NCBI RefSeq assembly: GCF_030372275.1
Contig: NZ_JAUDDJ010000003.1
Origin: Lawsonibacter sp900766145
GTDB lineage: Bacteria > Bacillota > Clostridia > Oscillospirales > Oscillospiraceae
Length of the DNA stretch: 64,000 bases
Strand: one strand, 5' to 3'
Within the stretch, counting starts at the first letter, position 1; each line of letters begins with the position of its first letter. Shown here one piece after another: positions 7,997 through 17,104 of the stretch. Below the pieces are notes generated by a model. The model searched no databases. It saw nothing but the letters and a program-made list of their open reading frames with translations, and was not told the DNA's origin. The position numbers and the translations under genes were made by a program.

Positions 7997-9769
7997 ATGG
8001 AACATCGAGTATGTTGTGCTGAGATAGAACAAGAGGAACTGATGAAAACCGTCCGCTATATGACGGAACATTTCCCGTATCGTTTGGCAGGCAGTCCCTG
8101 CGAGGCAGCAGCGGCGGAGTATGTTGTCAGCCGCATGAGGGAGTACGGACTGGAGGTAGACAACGAGACTTTCTACACCTACAACAGTGACCCCATGTAT
8201 TCCAAGGTACAGATTCTTCAGCCGGAGTTTCAGGAGATCGACAGCCTGCCCTGTGCCCACATCCGAGCCACCAAGCCCGAGGGTGAGGAATTTGATCTGA
8301 TTTATGTAGGTGACGGTTCCTATGGGGCATATGAGGGGCTGGATGTAGCGGGAAAGATGGTTCTGGTGGAGGTGTCCTATGCTCCGCCAGTCCCGGAAAA
8401 GGCCCGGATTGCCTACGAGATGGGTGCCGCCGGTATCATGTGCATGAACTGGGGCAATGACGAAGAAGTGATCTGCCGCCGGGGACTGAAGGCCGTCTGG
8501 GGAAATCCCACCGAGAGCAACGTGAAAAATATTCCCGACCTGGTGGGTGTGGGCGTGACCCGGGGGGCTGGGCTGATGCTGAAAGACTGGTGCCAGCAGG
8601 GCAAGCAGGTCCGGGTCAAGGTCACCGCCATTGCCGACCGTACCTGGAGCCAGGTTCATCAGCCCCGGGGTATCCTTCGGGGAAACGGGACGCGGGATGA
8701 ATTTGTCCTAGTGTGCTCCCATCTGGATGCGTGGAAGCCGGGCGTCACCTGCAATGCTACCGGCAACGCCACCACTCTGGAGATCTGCCGTATTTTAAGC
8801 CAGCATCGGCAAGAGCTGGACCGGGACATCTACTTTGTATTCTGGAACGGCCACGAGGTAGCAGAAGCAGCAGGCTCCACCTGGTTTGTGGACAACTACT
8901 GGGACCTGCTGAATAAAAAGTGTGTAGGCTACATGCACATTGATTCCACCGGGGTGCGGGAGACGGAGCTGTTTGAAATTAAGGCATCTGAGGAGCTGCT
9001 GGACTTTGCCAAAGCCAATGCGGCAAATGTGCTGCCTCAGATGGAACTGCGCGCCATGTCTCTGAAGAAGATCGGGGACCAGAGCTTTATGGGGATCGGC
9101 GTCCCCTCTATCACCCAACGGATCTCCTTTACCCAGGCTTACATGGAGCACGCCCACGGAGCCACGCTGGGCTGGTGGAACCATACCAAGGAGGATGGTC
9201 TGGACAAGTGCGACCCTGATGTGCTGGTGGAGGATACCAAGGCGTCGCTCCAGGTGATCTATGATCTGGCCACGGTGGAGCTGCTCCCCTACGATTTTAC
9301 AGAAAAGCTGGCACAGTTCCGCACAAAGGCAGAGAAATTGGCGGGGGAGTATGGAAGTCATATGGACTTTTCTGATCTGCTGGAGAATTTGAAACAGGCA
9401 GAGACTCTGGTGGGCCAGGTGCAGCAGTGCAGGGAGTCCTGCCATGGGAAAAAAGCACAGTTGTATAACGACTTTGTTAAGGCGGTCTCCCGTCAGATCA
9501 CCAACGTGACCATGACCTATGCCGACAAGTATTCCCAGGACAGCTATGGCTTTAGTAAGCTCTCTGCCCCCATTCCTCTTTTTGCTGACCTGCCCCGGCT
9601 GAAGGTACTTGCTCCGGATTCTTTGGAGTATGGTATGGTGCAGACCCAGACGGTTAAAAACAAAAATCGCATCAACGACGGGCTGTTTACCATCATTCGC
9701 TTGGCCCAGCTGTATTCCATGCTGCTTGAAACAAAAGGTGGGTGTGAGGATGAAGCAGATCAGAATTAG
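7997..9769 (+). CDS. M28-family peptidase with PA-like insert
   Basis: Zinc aminopeptidase-like protein of 590 aa with no signal peptide, so probably cytoplasmic. Residues about 90-215 look like a PA domain (MGAAGIMCMNW). The catalytic core follows: H242 and D244 in SHLDAW, H286-E287 in WNGHEVAEAAGS, D316 in HIDSTG, and a C-terminal His in NHTKEDGLD. The bridging aspartate region, usually GxDDNxSG, reads GVTCNATGN (C252), so a canonical ligand is absent or replaced, and the usual EE pair is HE. It may therefore be an amidase-like variant rather than a general aminopeptidase. It overlaps the racemase gene by 20 nt, so translation is probably coupled. Confidence 0.78.
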   Translation: MEHRVCCAEIEQEELMKTVRYMTEHFPYRLAGSPCEAAAAEYVVSRMREYGLEVDNETFYTYNSDPMYSKVQILQPEFQEIDSLPCAHIRATKPEGEEFDLIYVGDGSYGAYEGLDVAGKMVLVEVSYAPPVPEKARIAYEMGAAGIMCMNWGNDEEVICRRGLKAVWGNPTESNVKNIPDLVGVGVTRGAGLMLKDWCQQGKQVRVKVTAIADRTWSQVHQPRGILRGNGTRDEFVLVCSHLDAWKPGVTCNATGNATTLEICRILSQHRQELDRDIYFVFWNGHEVAEAAGSTWFVDNYWDLLNKKCVGYMHIDSTGVRETELFEIKASEELLDFAKANAANVLPQMELRAMSLKKIGDQSFMGIGVPSITQRISFTQAYMEHAHGATLGWWNHTKEDGLDKCDPDVLVEDTKASLQVIYDLATVELLPYDFTEKLAQFRTKAEKLAGEYGSHMDFSDLLENLKQAETLVGQVQQCRESCHGKKAQLYNDFVKAVSRQITNVTMTYADKYSQDSYGFSKLSAPIPLFADLPRLKVLAPDSLEYGMVQTQTVKNKNRINDGLFTIIRLAQLYSMLLETKGGCEDEADQN

Positions 9770-10472
9770 GGTTGTAATCCCCAACAGCGGAATGGATCGA
9801 GACACGTTAAATGCCCGGGAGAACATGCTCTCCCGGGCGGTGTCCCCCGGAACTCAGATTTCGGTGGACTGCATTCCCGGCGGTCCGATTTCCATTGAAT
9901 CTGTGACGGATGAGGTGACGGCCGGACCCTATCTCCTGGAGGCTGGGCGGCAGGCGCAGCAGGAGGGATATGATGCCTTCGTGGTCTATTGCTTCAGTGA
10001 TCTGGCGGTGGATGCCCTGCGGGAGAATTTGTCCATCCCCGTCGTTGGCCCGGGCGCAGTGGCACTGGCGGCAGCAGATATGCTCTCAAACCGCTTTACC
10101 GTGGTTACCACCGTGGAGCGGAACGTGTCTAGAACGCTGCGCCGATTGAAGCAAAACCCGCTCTGCCGGGAAAAAATGGCGGGTGTGCGGGCGCTGAATA
10201 TTCCTGTGGCAGAGCTGCGGGATGATCCCAAGGCCACGATGCGGTATCTCAGTAAGCTGTGTCAGAAGGCAGTGGAAGAAGACCGGGCGGATACCTTGGT
10301 GCTGGGCTGCCTGGGGCTGGCAGAGTACGGCGATGCTCTGGAGCAGGAGTTTGGCGTTAAAGTCATTGACCCCGCTTTTCTGGCGCTGGCCTGGGCGGAG
10401 ATGGCTGCCCGCCTGAACCTGCGGCCATCCAGACGTTCCTATGGGCGTGTAAACACACAGGAGGAAGTATGA
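9750..10472 (+). CDS. Asp/Glu/hydantoin racemase-family protein
   Basis: Cofactor-independent racemase of 240 aa. The two catalytic cysteines expected for the family are present: C81 in VVYCFSD and C187 in LGCLGLAEYG, the latter being the hydantoin-racemase form of the motif. The N-terminal strand IRVVIPNSG and the GPGAVALAAADMLS helix also fit the HyuE-like branch. ATG 9750 overlaps the peptidase stop and the gene's own stop overlaps the next start (ATGA at 10469), showing an operon. In hydantoin pathways this enzyme interconverts D and L forms before hydrolysis. That role here is inferred from family and context. Confidence 0.8.
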   Translation: MKQIRIRVVIPNSGMDRDTLNARENMLSRAVSPGTQISVDCIPGGPISIESVTDEVTAGPYLLEAGRQAQQEGYDAFVVYCFSDLAVDALRENLSIPVVGPGAVALAAADMLSNRFTVVTTVERNVSRTLRRLKQNPLCREKMAGVRALNIPVAELRDDPKATMRYLSKLCQKAVEEDRADTLVLGCLGLAEYGDALEQEFGVKVIDPAFLALAWAEMAARLNLRPSRRSYGRVNTQEEV

Positions 10473-11626
10473 GCCGGATCAATGACTGCCTGGACCTGCT
10501 GCGGCAGTTGGTTTCGATCCCCAGTGAATCTCAGAATGAAGAAGCGCACGCTCGTTTTCTGGAGACCTACCTGAGAGATGAGCTGGGGATGGAAACACAG
10601 CTAATTCATGTAGAGGGAAAAAGCTACAATGTGAGAGGACGCTGGCCCCTGGAACCGGGGAGTGCCCGGCGCAAACTGATGTTGGGCGGGCATTTGGATA
10701 CGGTGGGCCCCACAGACCTCTGGAAGACCGATCCCTACCGTTTGGTGCAGCAGGGAGATCGGCTGCACGGACTGGGTGCGGGCGATATGAAAGGGGGCCT
10801 GGCAGCCCAGCTCATGGTGTTGAAATCTCTGAAGGAACAGGGCTTCCTGTGGGATGCAGAGGTGGAATTTGTGGGGCTTGCGGATGAAGAGCGCCACTCG
10901 GTAGGAGCCAATGACTATGTGCGGCGGATTCTGGAGGAAAAGCAGCCCCGGCCGGAGACCTTTTTTATCATGGCGGAGCCCCACTTTGACAACATTGTTG
11001 TAGGGGCTACAGGAAAGGTGCTGCTGAAGCTGGAAGTCACCGGGGCGCCTGGCCATGCTGCGACACCGGAGAAGGGAATCAATGCGGTGGATTGTATGGC
11101 GGCATTGCTCCAGGCAGTCAATCAGACCTGGGGAAGCCGCTACCGGGAAGGGACGGTAGGGTCGCACTGCTGCCTGATGATCCACAGTGATTATCCGGGA
11201 TACAGTTTGAATATTCCCCAGCGCTGCACCTGCCTGATGAACAAACAGCTGATGGCGGAGGAACGGGCGGAGAATTTTCTGGAGGATTTGAAACGGATTT
11301 ATAAGGAGACGGTGGGACAGGGGACGTTGAATATCACAAGACAGATCCCAAGCTACCCCTCCTATCAGCTGCCGAAAAATCAACCGGATTTAGCGGCACT
11401 GTGCACGCTTTTGAAGCAGCGCTTTCAGCGTGTACCTGAGCTGAAGGTCAACCAGAGTGTGAGTGACGGAAATATCCTCTACCAGAACCTTGGAATTCCC
11501 ACGATTCTATACGGCCCTCAGGGCGTTGATTTTCATACCGAGCGAGAATATCTCTCGCTCAACTCCCTGGAGCAGTATATGGAAGAATTGGAGGCTTATA
11601 TAAAAACCCGATATGCGGGAGTATAG
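10469..11626 (+). CDS. M20-family metallopeptidase/deacylase (ArgE/DapE type)
   Basis: Di-zinc amidohydrolase of 385 aa that typically removes an acyl or carbamoyl group from an amino acid or cleaves a dipeptide. Visible motifs: GGHLDTVGP around residue 75 (metal His and catalytic Asp), GAGDMKGG around 108 (bridging Asp), DEERHSVGA around 143 (general base Glu and metal Glu), and a dimerisation domain in the middle third. A 4-nt overlap couples it to the racemase. With a hydantoin-type racemase it could act as an N-carbamoyl- or N-acyl-amino acid hydrolase; the exact substrate is not readable. Confidence 0.83.
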   Translation: MSRINDCLDLLRQLVSIPSESQNEEAHARFLETYLRDELGMETQLIHVEGKSYNVRGRWPLEPGSARRKLMLGGHLDTVGPTDLWKTDPYRLVQQGDRLHGLGAGDMKGGLAAQLMVLKSLKEQGFLWDAEVEFVGLADEERHSVGANDYVRRILEEKQPRPETFFIMAEPHFDNIVVGATGKVLLKLEVTGAPGHAATPEKGINAVDCMAALLQAVNQTWGSRYREGTVGSHCCLMIHSDYPGYSLNIPQRCTCLMNKQLMAEERAENFLEDLKRIYKETVGQGTLNITRQIPSYPSYQLPKNQPDLAALCTLLKQRFQRVPELKVNQSVSDGNILYQNLGIPTILYGPQGVDFHTEREYLSLNSLEQYMEELEAYIKTRYAGV

Positions 11627-11641
11627 AAGGAGGCGGCGGTC

Positions 11642-12913
11642 TTGAGCTACGTACATTGGGACAGGGAAGAATTGACTCAGGAATGGAAGCGGGTCCAGGC
11701 AGACTACGATGCATGGAAGGGGCAGGGGCTGACACTGAATATGGCCCGGGGAAAACCCGGCCTGGAGCAGCTGGCACTGTCCCGGGAGCTGTTTACCATT
11801 CTGGACTTTGACCACTGCGTGGAGGATGGCATAGATGCCAGAAATTATGGAGAACTGGCTGGAATGCCCTGTGCGAGACGATACTGGGCTCAGATGCTGG
11901 ATGTAGAGCCGGAACAGTGTTTTGTGGGCGGAAGTTCCAGTCTGACCATGATGTATGATCTGGTGGCCAAAGCGTGGAGCAACGGCTTGCTTCACAGTCC
12001 AAAGCCATGGAGTCAGCTGGAGCGGGTCAAGTTCTTGTGCCCCTGTCCCGGATATGACCGTCACTTCCGCATTACCCAGTCCTTTGGCATAGAACTGATT
12101 CCTATTTCCATGACAGAGGAAGGGCCGGATATGGACCAGGTGGAACAGCAGGTTGCTGATCCCGATGTCAAAGGAATCTGGTGCGTGCCGAAATACTCCA
12201 ATCCGGATGGCATTATCTATTCCGAGCAAACCATTGCCAGGATGGCAGCACTCAAGCCTGCGGTTCCGGATTTTATGGTGATTTGGGATAATGCGTATTG
12301 TGTGCATCAGTTCCGAGGGGAGTATCAGTCCATTCCCGATATCCTGCGGCTGTGTGAGCAGAATGGAAATCCAGACATGGTCTATGAATTTGCCTCCACC
12401 TCAAAAATGACCATTCCGGGAGCAGGAATGGCGGTTATGGCTGCCAGCCGGGCCAACATCCAGTACCTCAGCGGGTTGATGGATGCTCAAATGATCAGCT
12501 GCGACAAGATCAATCAACTCCGGCAGGTTCGATTCCTGAAAGATAAGGCACACACATTGGAGCTGATGCAGCAGCACGCAGCGCTTCTCCGGCCCCGATT
12601 CGACGCATTTCTGGCCGAACTGGAGAAACTGAGCCCCCTGGAGATTGCCCGGTGGACCCAGCCGCAGGGAGGATATTTCATCAGCCTCTACACCCTGCCG
12701 GGCTGTGCCAAACGGACAGTGGAACTGTGCCGCCAGGCAGGACTTGTGATGACCCAGGCAGGCGCAGCATATCCCTATGGAAAGGACCCGGAGGACCGTC
12801 ATATTCGGATTGCACCCTCGTATCCGGCGTTAGAGGATGTGAAAACAGCGGCCAAGGTATTTTGTACCTGTTTGAAGTTGGCAGCTCTGGAGAAGCAGAA
12901 TCTGACAGATTAA
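11642..12913 (+). CDS. PLP-dependent aminotransferase of the MocR-type/aspartate aminotransferase family
   Basis: 423-aa fold-type I aminotransferase resembling the Pfam Aminotran_MocR group of aspartate transaminases. Features: LNMARGKPGLEQL near the N-terminus, GGSSSLTMMYD, CPGYDRHF, WCVPKYSNPDG, IWDNAYCVH and the PLP-lysine region FASTSKMTIPGAGMA (Lys around residue 256). No DNA-binding domain is attached. The start is TTG at 11642, 8 nt after AAGGAGG (11627-11633); no ATG fits. As last gene of the operon it probably transfers the amino group of the released amino acid to a keto acid. Substrate unproven. Confidence 0.8.
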   Translation: MSYVHWDREELTQEWKRVQADYDAWKGQGLTLNMARGKPGLEQLALSRELFTILDFDHCVEDGIDARNYGELAGMPCARRYWAQMLDVEPEQCFVGGSSSLTMMYDLVAKAWSNGLLHSPKPWSQLERVKFLCPCPGYDRHFRITQSFGIELIPISMTEEGPDMDQVEQQVADPDVKGIWCVPKYSNPDGIIYSEQTIARMAALKPAVPDFMVIWDNAYCVHQFRGEYQSIPDILRLCEQNGNPDMVYEFASTSKMTIPGAGMAVMAASRANIQYLSGLMDAQMISCDKINQLRQVRFLKDKAHTLELMQQHAALLRPRFDAFLAELEKLSPLEIARWTQPQGGYFISLYTLPGCAKRTVELCRQAGLVMTQAGAAYPYGKDPEDRHIRIAPSYPALEDVKTAAKVFCTCLKLAALEKQNLTD

Positions 12914-13235
12914 CATTGGCAAATCGCTTGCCGAGTTGATTGGACCAGACTTGCAATACCTGCCAGTTTCGTCTGCCTCAATAATGGAGGCGGGAATATC
13001 ATTTGCCTGTGTGTTTAAGGCTTGATGCCCTCTGCGGCAACCATTTATAAAAAGAGAGCTAACTGATTTTGCTTGGTCAGTTAGCTCTTTTTATCATGGT
13101 TCTGCGGGGGAAATAGGCCCTGATGAGACGATTTCACATGGAAATATGTCCGGAGCGGAGGATAATCAATCCCCGTCACCAAATTGTAAGAAGTCTGTGG
13201 TATCCTATGGGTAACAAAACACAGGGGGAATTCTT
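12914..13235. other. Intergenic region with twin hairpin copy 2
   Basis: Holds the 50-nt repeated terminator at 13044-13093 and, near its right end, a weak possible promoter (TTGTAA 13184-13189, TATGGG 13206-13211). No gene is seen. Confidence 0.5.
13044..13093. repeat. Twin terminator hairpin, copy 2
   Basis: Second copy of the 50-nt element at 3449-3498, 49 of 50 bases identical; the single change turns a stem C-G pair into T-G. It lies 130 nt after the aminotransferase and is the likely terminator of the catabolic operon. Confidence 0.85.
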
Positions 13236-13928
13236 ATGGCGATCCTGACCACCAAAGATCTGTGCAAGACTTACGGCAGCGGAGACAATGCCGTCCACGC
13301 CCTGAACCACGTATCCCTGACGGTAGAGGAGGGAGAGTTTGTCTCCATTGTGGGCACTTCCGGCAGCGGGAAGTCCACCTTTTTGAATCTGGTGGGCGGG
13401 CTGGACAAGCCTACCTCGGGAGAGGTGTGGGTGCGGGGCCACGATTTGGGGCAGCTCAGCGACGAGCAGCTCACCATCTTCCGCCGCCGTAACATAGGCT
13501 TTGTTTTTCAGAACTTCAATCTTATTCCCATGCTCAACGTGTATGAGAACATCACCTTCACCCTGGAGGCCGACGGTCTGCGGCCAGATAAGGAATTTCT
13601 GGACGGGATCATTCAGGCGCTGGGACTGGAGGAGAAGTGCCATGCCATGCCCGACCAGCTCTCCGGTGGACAGCGGCAGCGGGTGGCCATTGCCCGGGCC
13701 CTGGCCACCAAGCCGGCCCTGATCCTGGCCGATGAGCCCACCGGAAACCTGGACAGCAAAACCGGGCTGGAGGTGGCCCTGCTGCTCCAGAACTCGGTGC
13801 GGAAGTTTGGGCAGACCCTCATCATGATCACCCACAACGAGGAACTGGCCCAGCTGGCTGACCGCATCCTCCACATTGAGGACGGAGGCATCCTGGGGAA
13901 GGAGGGGGACCATGTTCCGCATTCATAA
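13236..13928 (+). CDS. ABC transporter ATP-binding protein, MacB/LolD type
   Basis: Cytoplasmic ATPase (230 aa) powering the FtsX-type permease encoded next. Walker A GTSGSGKST, Q-loop FVFQNFNLIP, signature LSGGQRQRVAIARAL, Walker B LILADEPTGNLD and switch His in ITHNEE are all intact. ATPases of this group serve peptide, lipoprotein or antimicrobial export and sensing systems. The start is ATG with AGGGGG upstream. Its 3' end overlaps the permease start by 17 nt. The neighbouring two-component genes suggest induction by the compound transported or sensed. Confidence 0.92.
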   Translation: MAILTTKDLCKTYGSGDNAVHALNHVSLTVEEGEFVSIVGTSGSGKSTFLNLVGGLDKPTSGEVWVRGHDLGQLSDEQLTIFRRRNIGFVFQNFNLIPMLNVYENITFTLEADGLRPDKEFLDGIIQALGLEEKCHAMPDQLSGGQRQRVAIARALATKPALILADEPTGNLDSKTGLEVALLLQNSVRKFGQTLIMITHNEELAQLADRILHIEDGGILGKEGDHVPHS

Positions 13929-16407
13929 CCGCCGTCTCTTTTGGCGTTTGGCCGGACGAAGCATTAAGGCCAACCTGGGCCGAAACCTGCTTACCGCCCT
14001 GGCTGTCTTTCTCTCCACCCTTATGCTCTTCTCCATCTTTACCATCGGTGTCAACTACTTCCGCAATTTACAGGTCATGATGGACCGGCTGGACGGGGTG
14101 ACCGACGCCCTTCTGTACGCTCCCACCCAGGAGCAGTATGAGCAGATCAAAGCTACCCCCGGGGTGGAGGTGGTGGGCATCCGAATGTCGCCGGGCAGTG
14201 AGACGATTCCAGGTGCGCGTGGCTTCGAGATTCCCTTGGAGCACTGGTACTACGACGAGGCAGCCTGGGAATACCAGATTCTCCCCATGATCTCCGATGT
14301 GGTTGGAACCTACCCTCAGGATACACTGGAGATCATGCTGTCCACGGGTACCCTCAAACGGCTGGGTATTGAGAATCCGGAGATAGGCATGACCATCCAC
14401 CTGACCCAAGATTACCAGCTAAGCGGCTGGTTTACCGACTATACATCGGAGGACCGGGTGCTCCGCTCGGAGTCTGGGATTCGGGAGATCTATTCGGAAT
14501 TCTGGGGCTGGGACAGCTGCCAGCTGGGAGTGTGTTGGTCTGAGAAAGGAACTTGGGAGACCTTGCAGCAGATTCCGCTCACAGACGCACAGTGCTGGGT
14601 TTCCACGTCCCAGCGCTCCGTCGTTTCCCTAGAGCAGGTCCTTGGCCTGCTGGGATTTACCGCTCTGCTCATTCTGGTGGGCAGCTGTCTGTTTGTCAGC
14701 AACATTCTGTCTCTCTCTGTCCAGCATGACATCCGGTTTTACGGTATGCTGAAGACTCTGGGAACCACACCCCGGCAGCTGCGTACCCTGGTGCGGGCAA
14801 AGGCCATACTGGCAGCCCTGGCCGGTCTGGTGCCCGGCATGTTGGCGGCGATGCTGCTGTGCCTGGAGGTGGTACCCCGGGCTCTGGAGACATTGACCAA
14901 CGACAATATGTCCGCCATGCCTCAGACAGTGGTCTTTTACCCTGTCATCTTCCTGGGCACTATTCTGTTTGTGGCCCTCACGGTGGCCCTGAGCAGCTGG
15001 AAGCCGGCCCGGCTGGCGGGAAAAATCTCCCCCATGCAGGCTCTGTCCTACACCGGGCTGCCAGGGGGACGCCGCGGGAAGACAGGGCGGCGGACTGGAC
15101 TGCGCTCCATGGCCCTGCACAACGTGTTCCGGCAGAAAAAGCAGGCTCTCCGGGTCTTTGCCTCCCTCACCCTGGGGGCGGTACTCATTCTGGCGGTGAA
15201 CAGCGTGTTCCACCTGGATATGCCGGAGTATGATACAAATGGCTATGACATCACTATTTTTACCTTCTGGGAACCCAGCGTAGAGGAAGATGGAGATTCC
15301 AATTTTGTACCGAATATCAATCAGGGTGCGATGCAGGCCATTACCCAACTGGACGGCATCGAAGAAATGGAGATCACCCGGATGTCCGCGCTGTATATGC
15401 AGAGTGACCCGGCGGTCCTTTGGCCCTATGCCAAGCAGTTTGCCCGGTGGGTGCGCGAAGACGACCCGGCCGCTGTGAAAGAAAAAATGGAGGCATATCA
15501 GGCCGGCGCAGGCCAATTTGAGCGTACAGAAGCGGTGACCCTGGAGCTTTCTGCCCTGGAGGAGTATAATCAGACTGCGGAGCAGCCGGTGGATTTGGAT
15601 ACCTTTGCCGCTGGGGATACACTGCTGATTTACGACAGCAGCAGAGAATATGTCGACCCGCCGGAGGATTTTTCCGGCATGGTGGGTCAGACTCTGTCCA
15701 TTTGCGGCCGGGACGGACAGGTCCAGTCCTTTACCATCGGCGGAGTGGTGAGCGAGGGTATTTCTCTGGCAGTTTATCCGTCCGGTAACAATACTGTGCC
15801 TGGGATATTGGTCAGTCAGGCGGGTATGGATCGCATCAATCCGGATGCAGACATCCGAAATATCTGCATCAAAGCCAAGGAGGGCCAGTTGATCACTTTA
15901 GATCAGGCTATTCAGGAGATTCTGACTGTTGTGGCCTCTGGTAGTGTGAACTATGTCAGTACTGCCCAGGCCCAGGCGGACTATGCCCACAATCAGCGGA
16001 CCGTGGCCCTGGTGGGCAACGGCGTGTGCATTCTGATGGTGCTGATGGGGCTCATGAACTATGTGAATGTGATGGTCACCTCGGTGCAGACCCGCCGGCG
16101 GGAGTTGGCCATGATGGAGAGCCTGGGCATGACCCGCCGGCAGCTGCGGGCCATGGTCATGTGGGAGGGGGGCATCTACGCCGTTTTGTCCTCCGTCCTG
16201 TTCCTGGCGGGCTGCGGCATCCTGTGGGCCGCCTTTTCCGATACCCATATTGATGCAGGGGTGTTGGCCTTCTCCTTTGTGTGGCCGCCCAGGCTGGTGG
16301 TGGGGTTGGTACTGGCCCTGCTGGTGCTGTGTCCCTGTATTTCTGCCCTGGCCTACCGGGTGTCGTCCCGGGAGCCGGTGATTCAGCGCCTGCGGGAGAC
16401 CAGCTGA
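13912..16407 (+). CDS. FtsX-type ABC permease with two large extracytoplasmic domains
   Basis: Membrane subunit of 831 aa. Hydrophobic segments near residues 20-45, 245-380 (three), 425-445 and 710-825 (three) define two FtsX modules. Each has a periplasmic-type domain (about residues 46-240 and 450-700), as in MacB-like mechanotransmission permeases. KTLGTTPRQLRTL and ESLGMTRRQLRAM are the two matching coupling-helix motifs. I chose ATG 13912 with AAGGAGGGGG just upstream; an in-frame ATG at 13876 lies deeper in the ATPase gene. It is followed after 19 nt by a response regulator and a sensor kinase, an arrangement typical of antimicrobial-peptide detoxification modules. The substrate is unknown. 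Confidence 0.87.
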   Translation: MFRIHNRRLFWRLAGRSIKANLGRNLLTALAVFLSTLMLFSIFTIGVNYFRNLQVMMDRLDGVTDALLYAPTQEQYEQIKATPGVEVVGIRMSPGSETIPGARGFEIPLEHWYYDEAAWEYQILPMISDVVGTYPQDTLEIMLSTGTLKRLGIENPEIGMTIHLTQDYQLSGWFTDYTSEDRVLRSESGIREIYSEFWGWDSCQLGVCWSEKGTWETLQQIPLTDAQCWVSTSQRSVVSLEQVLGLLGFTALLILVGSCLFVSNILSLSVQHDIRFYGMLKTLGTTPRQLRTLVRAKAILAALAGLVPGMLAAMLLCLEVVPRALETLTNDNMSAMPQTVVFYPVIFLGTILFVALTVALSSWKPARLAGKISPMQALSYTGLPGGRRGKTGRRTGLRSMALHNVFRQKKQALRVFASLTLGAVLILAVNSVFHLDMPEYDTNGYDITIFTFWEPSVEEDGDSNFVPNINQGAMQAITQLDGIEEMEITRMSALYMQSDPAVLWPYAKQFARWVREDDPAAVKEKMEAYQAGAGQFERTEAVTLELSALEEYNQTAEQPVDLDTFAAGDTLLIYDSSREYVDPPEDFSGMVGQTLSICGRDGQVQSFTIGGVVSEGISLAVYPSGNNTVPGILVSQAGMDRINPDADIRNICIKAKEGQLITLDQAIQEILTVVASGSVNYVSTAQAQADYAHNQRTVALVGNGVCILMVLMGLMNYVNVMVTSVQTRRRELAMMESLGMTRRQLRAMVMWEGGIYAVLSSVLFLAGCGILWAAFSDTHIDAGVLAFSFVWPPRLVVGLVLALLVLCPCISALAYRVSSREPVIQRLRETS

Positions 16408-16426
16408 CCTATTTTAGGAGGTATTT

Positions 16427-17104
16427 ATGGCCCAGCTTTTGTTGGTAGAAGATGATGTGCTTTTGGGGGAGGCCTTGAAGGCCTCCCTGGAGCAGGACGG
16501 CCACGCCGTGGCGCTGGCTCGCAGTGCCGCCCAGGCCAAGAAGCTTTGGCAGGCCGTCCGGTTTGACCTGTGCCTGCTGGACATCCGTCTGCCCGACGGC
16601 AGCGGACTGGACCTGTGCGCCGGGTTCCAGCAGGAGCGGGACACCCCCGTCATCTTTCTCACCGCCAACAATACGGATGAAGACATCGTCCGGGGGTTTC
16701 AGCTGGGCTGCGACGACTATGTGACCAAACCCTTCGCCCCGGAAGTGCTGCTCCAGCGAGTACTGGCTGTACTGCGCAGGACCGGTGGAGCTCCTCAGAT
16801 GATTCGATATCAGGATTTGGAGATCGACCTGGACCGGCAAGTGGTACGGCGGCAGGGGATGACGGTTCGGCTCACCGCCACCGAGTGGAAGCTGCTGGAG
16901 CGTCTGGCCCGCAGCCGTGGCCGGGTGCTTACTCGGACCATGCTGCTGGAACAGATCTGGGATGTGGAGGGCAGCTTTGTGGATGAGAATACTCTCAGCG
17001 TCCACATCCGCCGTCTGCGGCAGAAGCTGGAGCCGGACCCGAAAAACCCCCGCTATGTGGTCACAGTGTTTGGCCTGGGCTACACCTTTGGGGAGGCGCC
17101 ATGA
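16427..17104 (+). CDS. OmpR-family response regulator
   Basis: 225-aa two-domain regulator. The receiver (about residues 1-118) has the acidic pair ED near residue 9, phospho-acceptor Asp in LLDIRLPDGSG around 52 and Lys in YVTKPFAPE around 101. The C-terminal winged helix (about 125-222) ends VVTVFGLGYTFG. AGGAGG ribosome binding site; it overlaps the kinase gene by 4 nt (ATGA), so the two are co-translated. It probably controls the ABC exporter encoded immediately upstream. Confidence 0.93.
   Translation: MAQLLLVEDDVLLGEALKASLEQDGHAVALARSAAQAKKLWQAVRFDLCLLDIRLPDGSGLDLCAGFQQERDTPVIFLTANNTDEDIVRGFQLGCDDYVTKPFAPEVLLQRVLAVLRRTGGAPQMIRYQDLEIDLDRQVVRRQGMTVRLTATEWKLLERLARSRGRVLTRTMLLEQIWDVEGSFVDENTLSVHIRRLRQKLEPDPKNPRYVVTVFGLGYTFGEAP

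Noticed and set aside
6644..8659. 671-codon minus-strand frame across the symporter and M28 genes
   Set aside because: Spans two convincing genes on the other strand and an intergenic gap; composition typical of a shadow.
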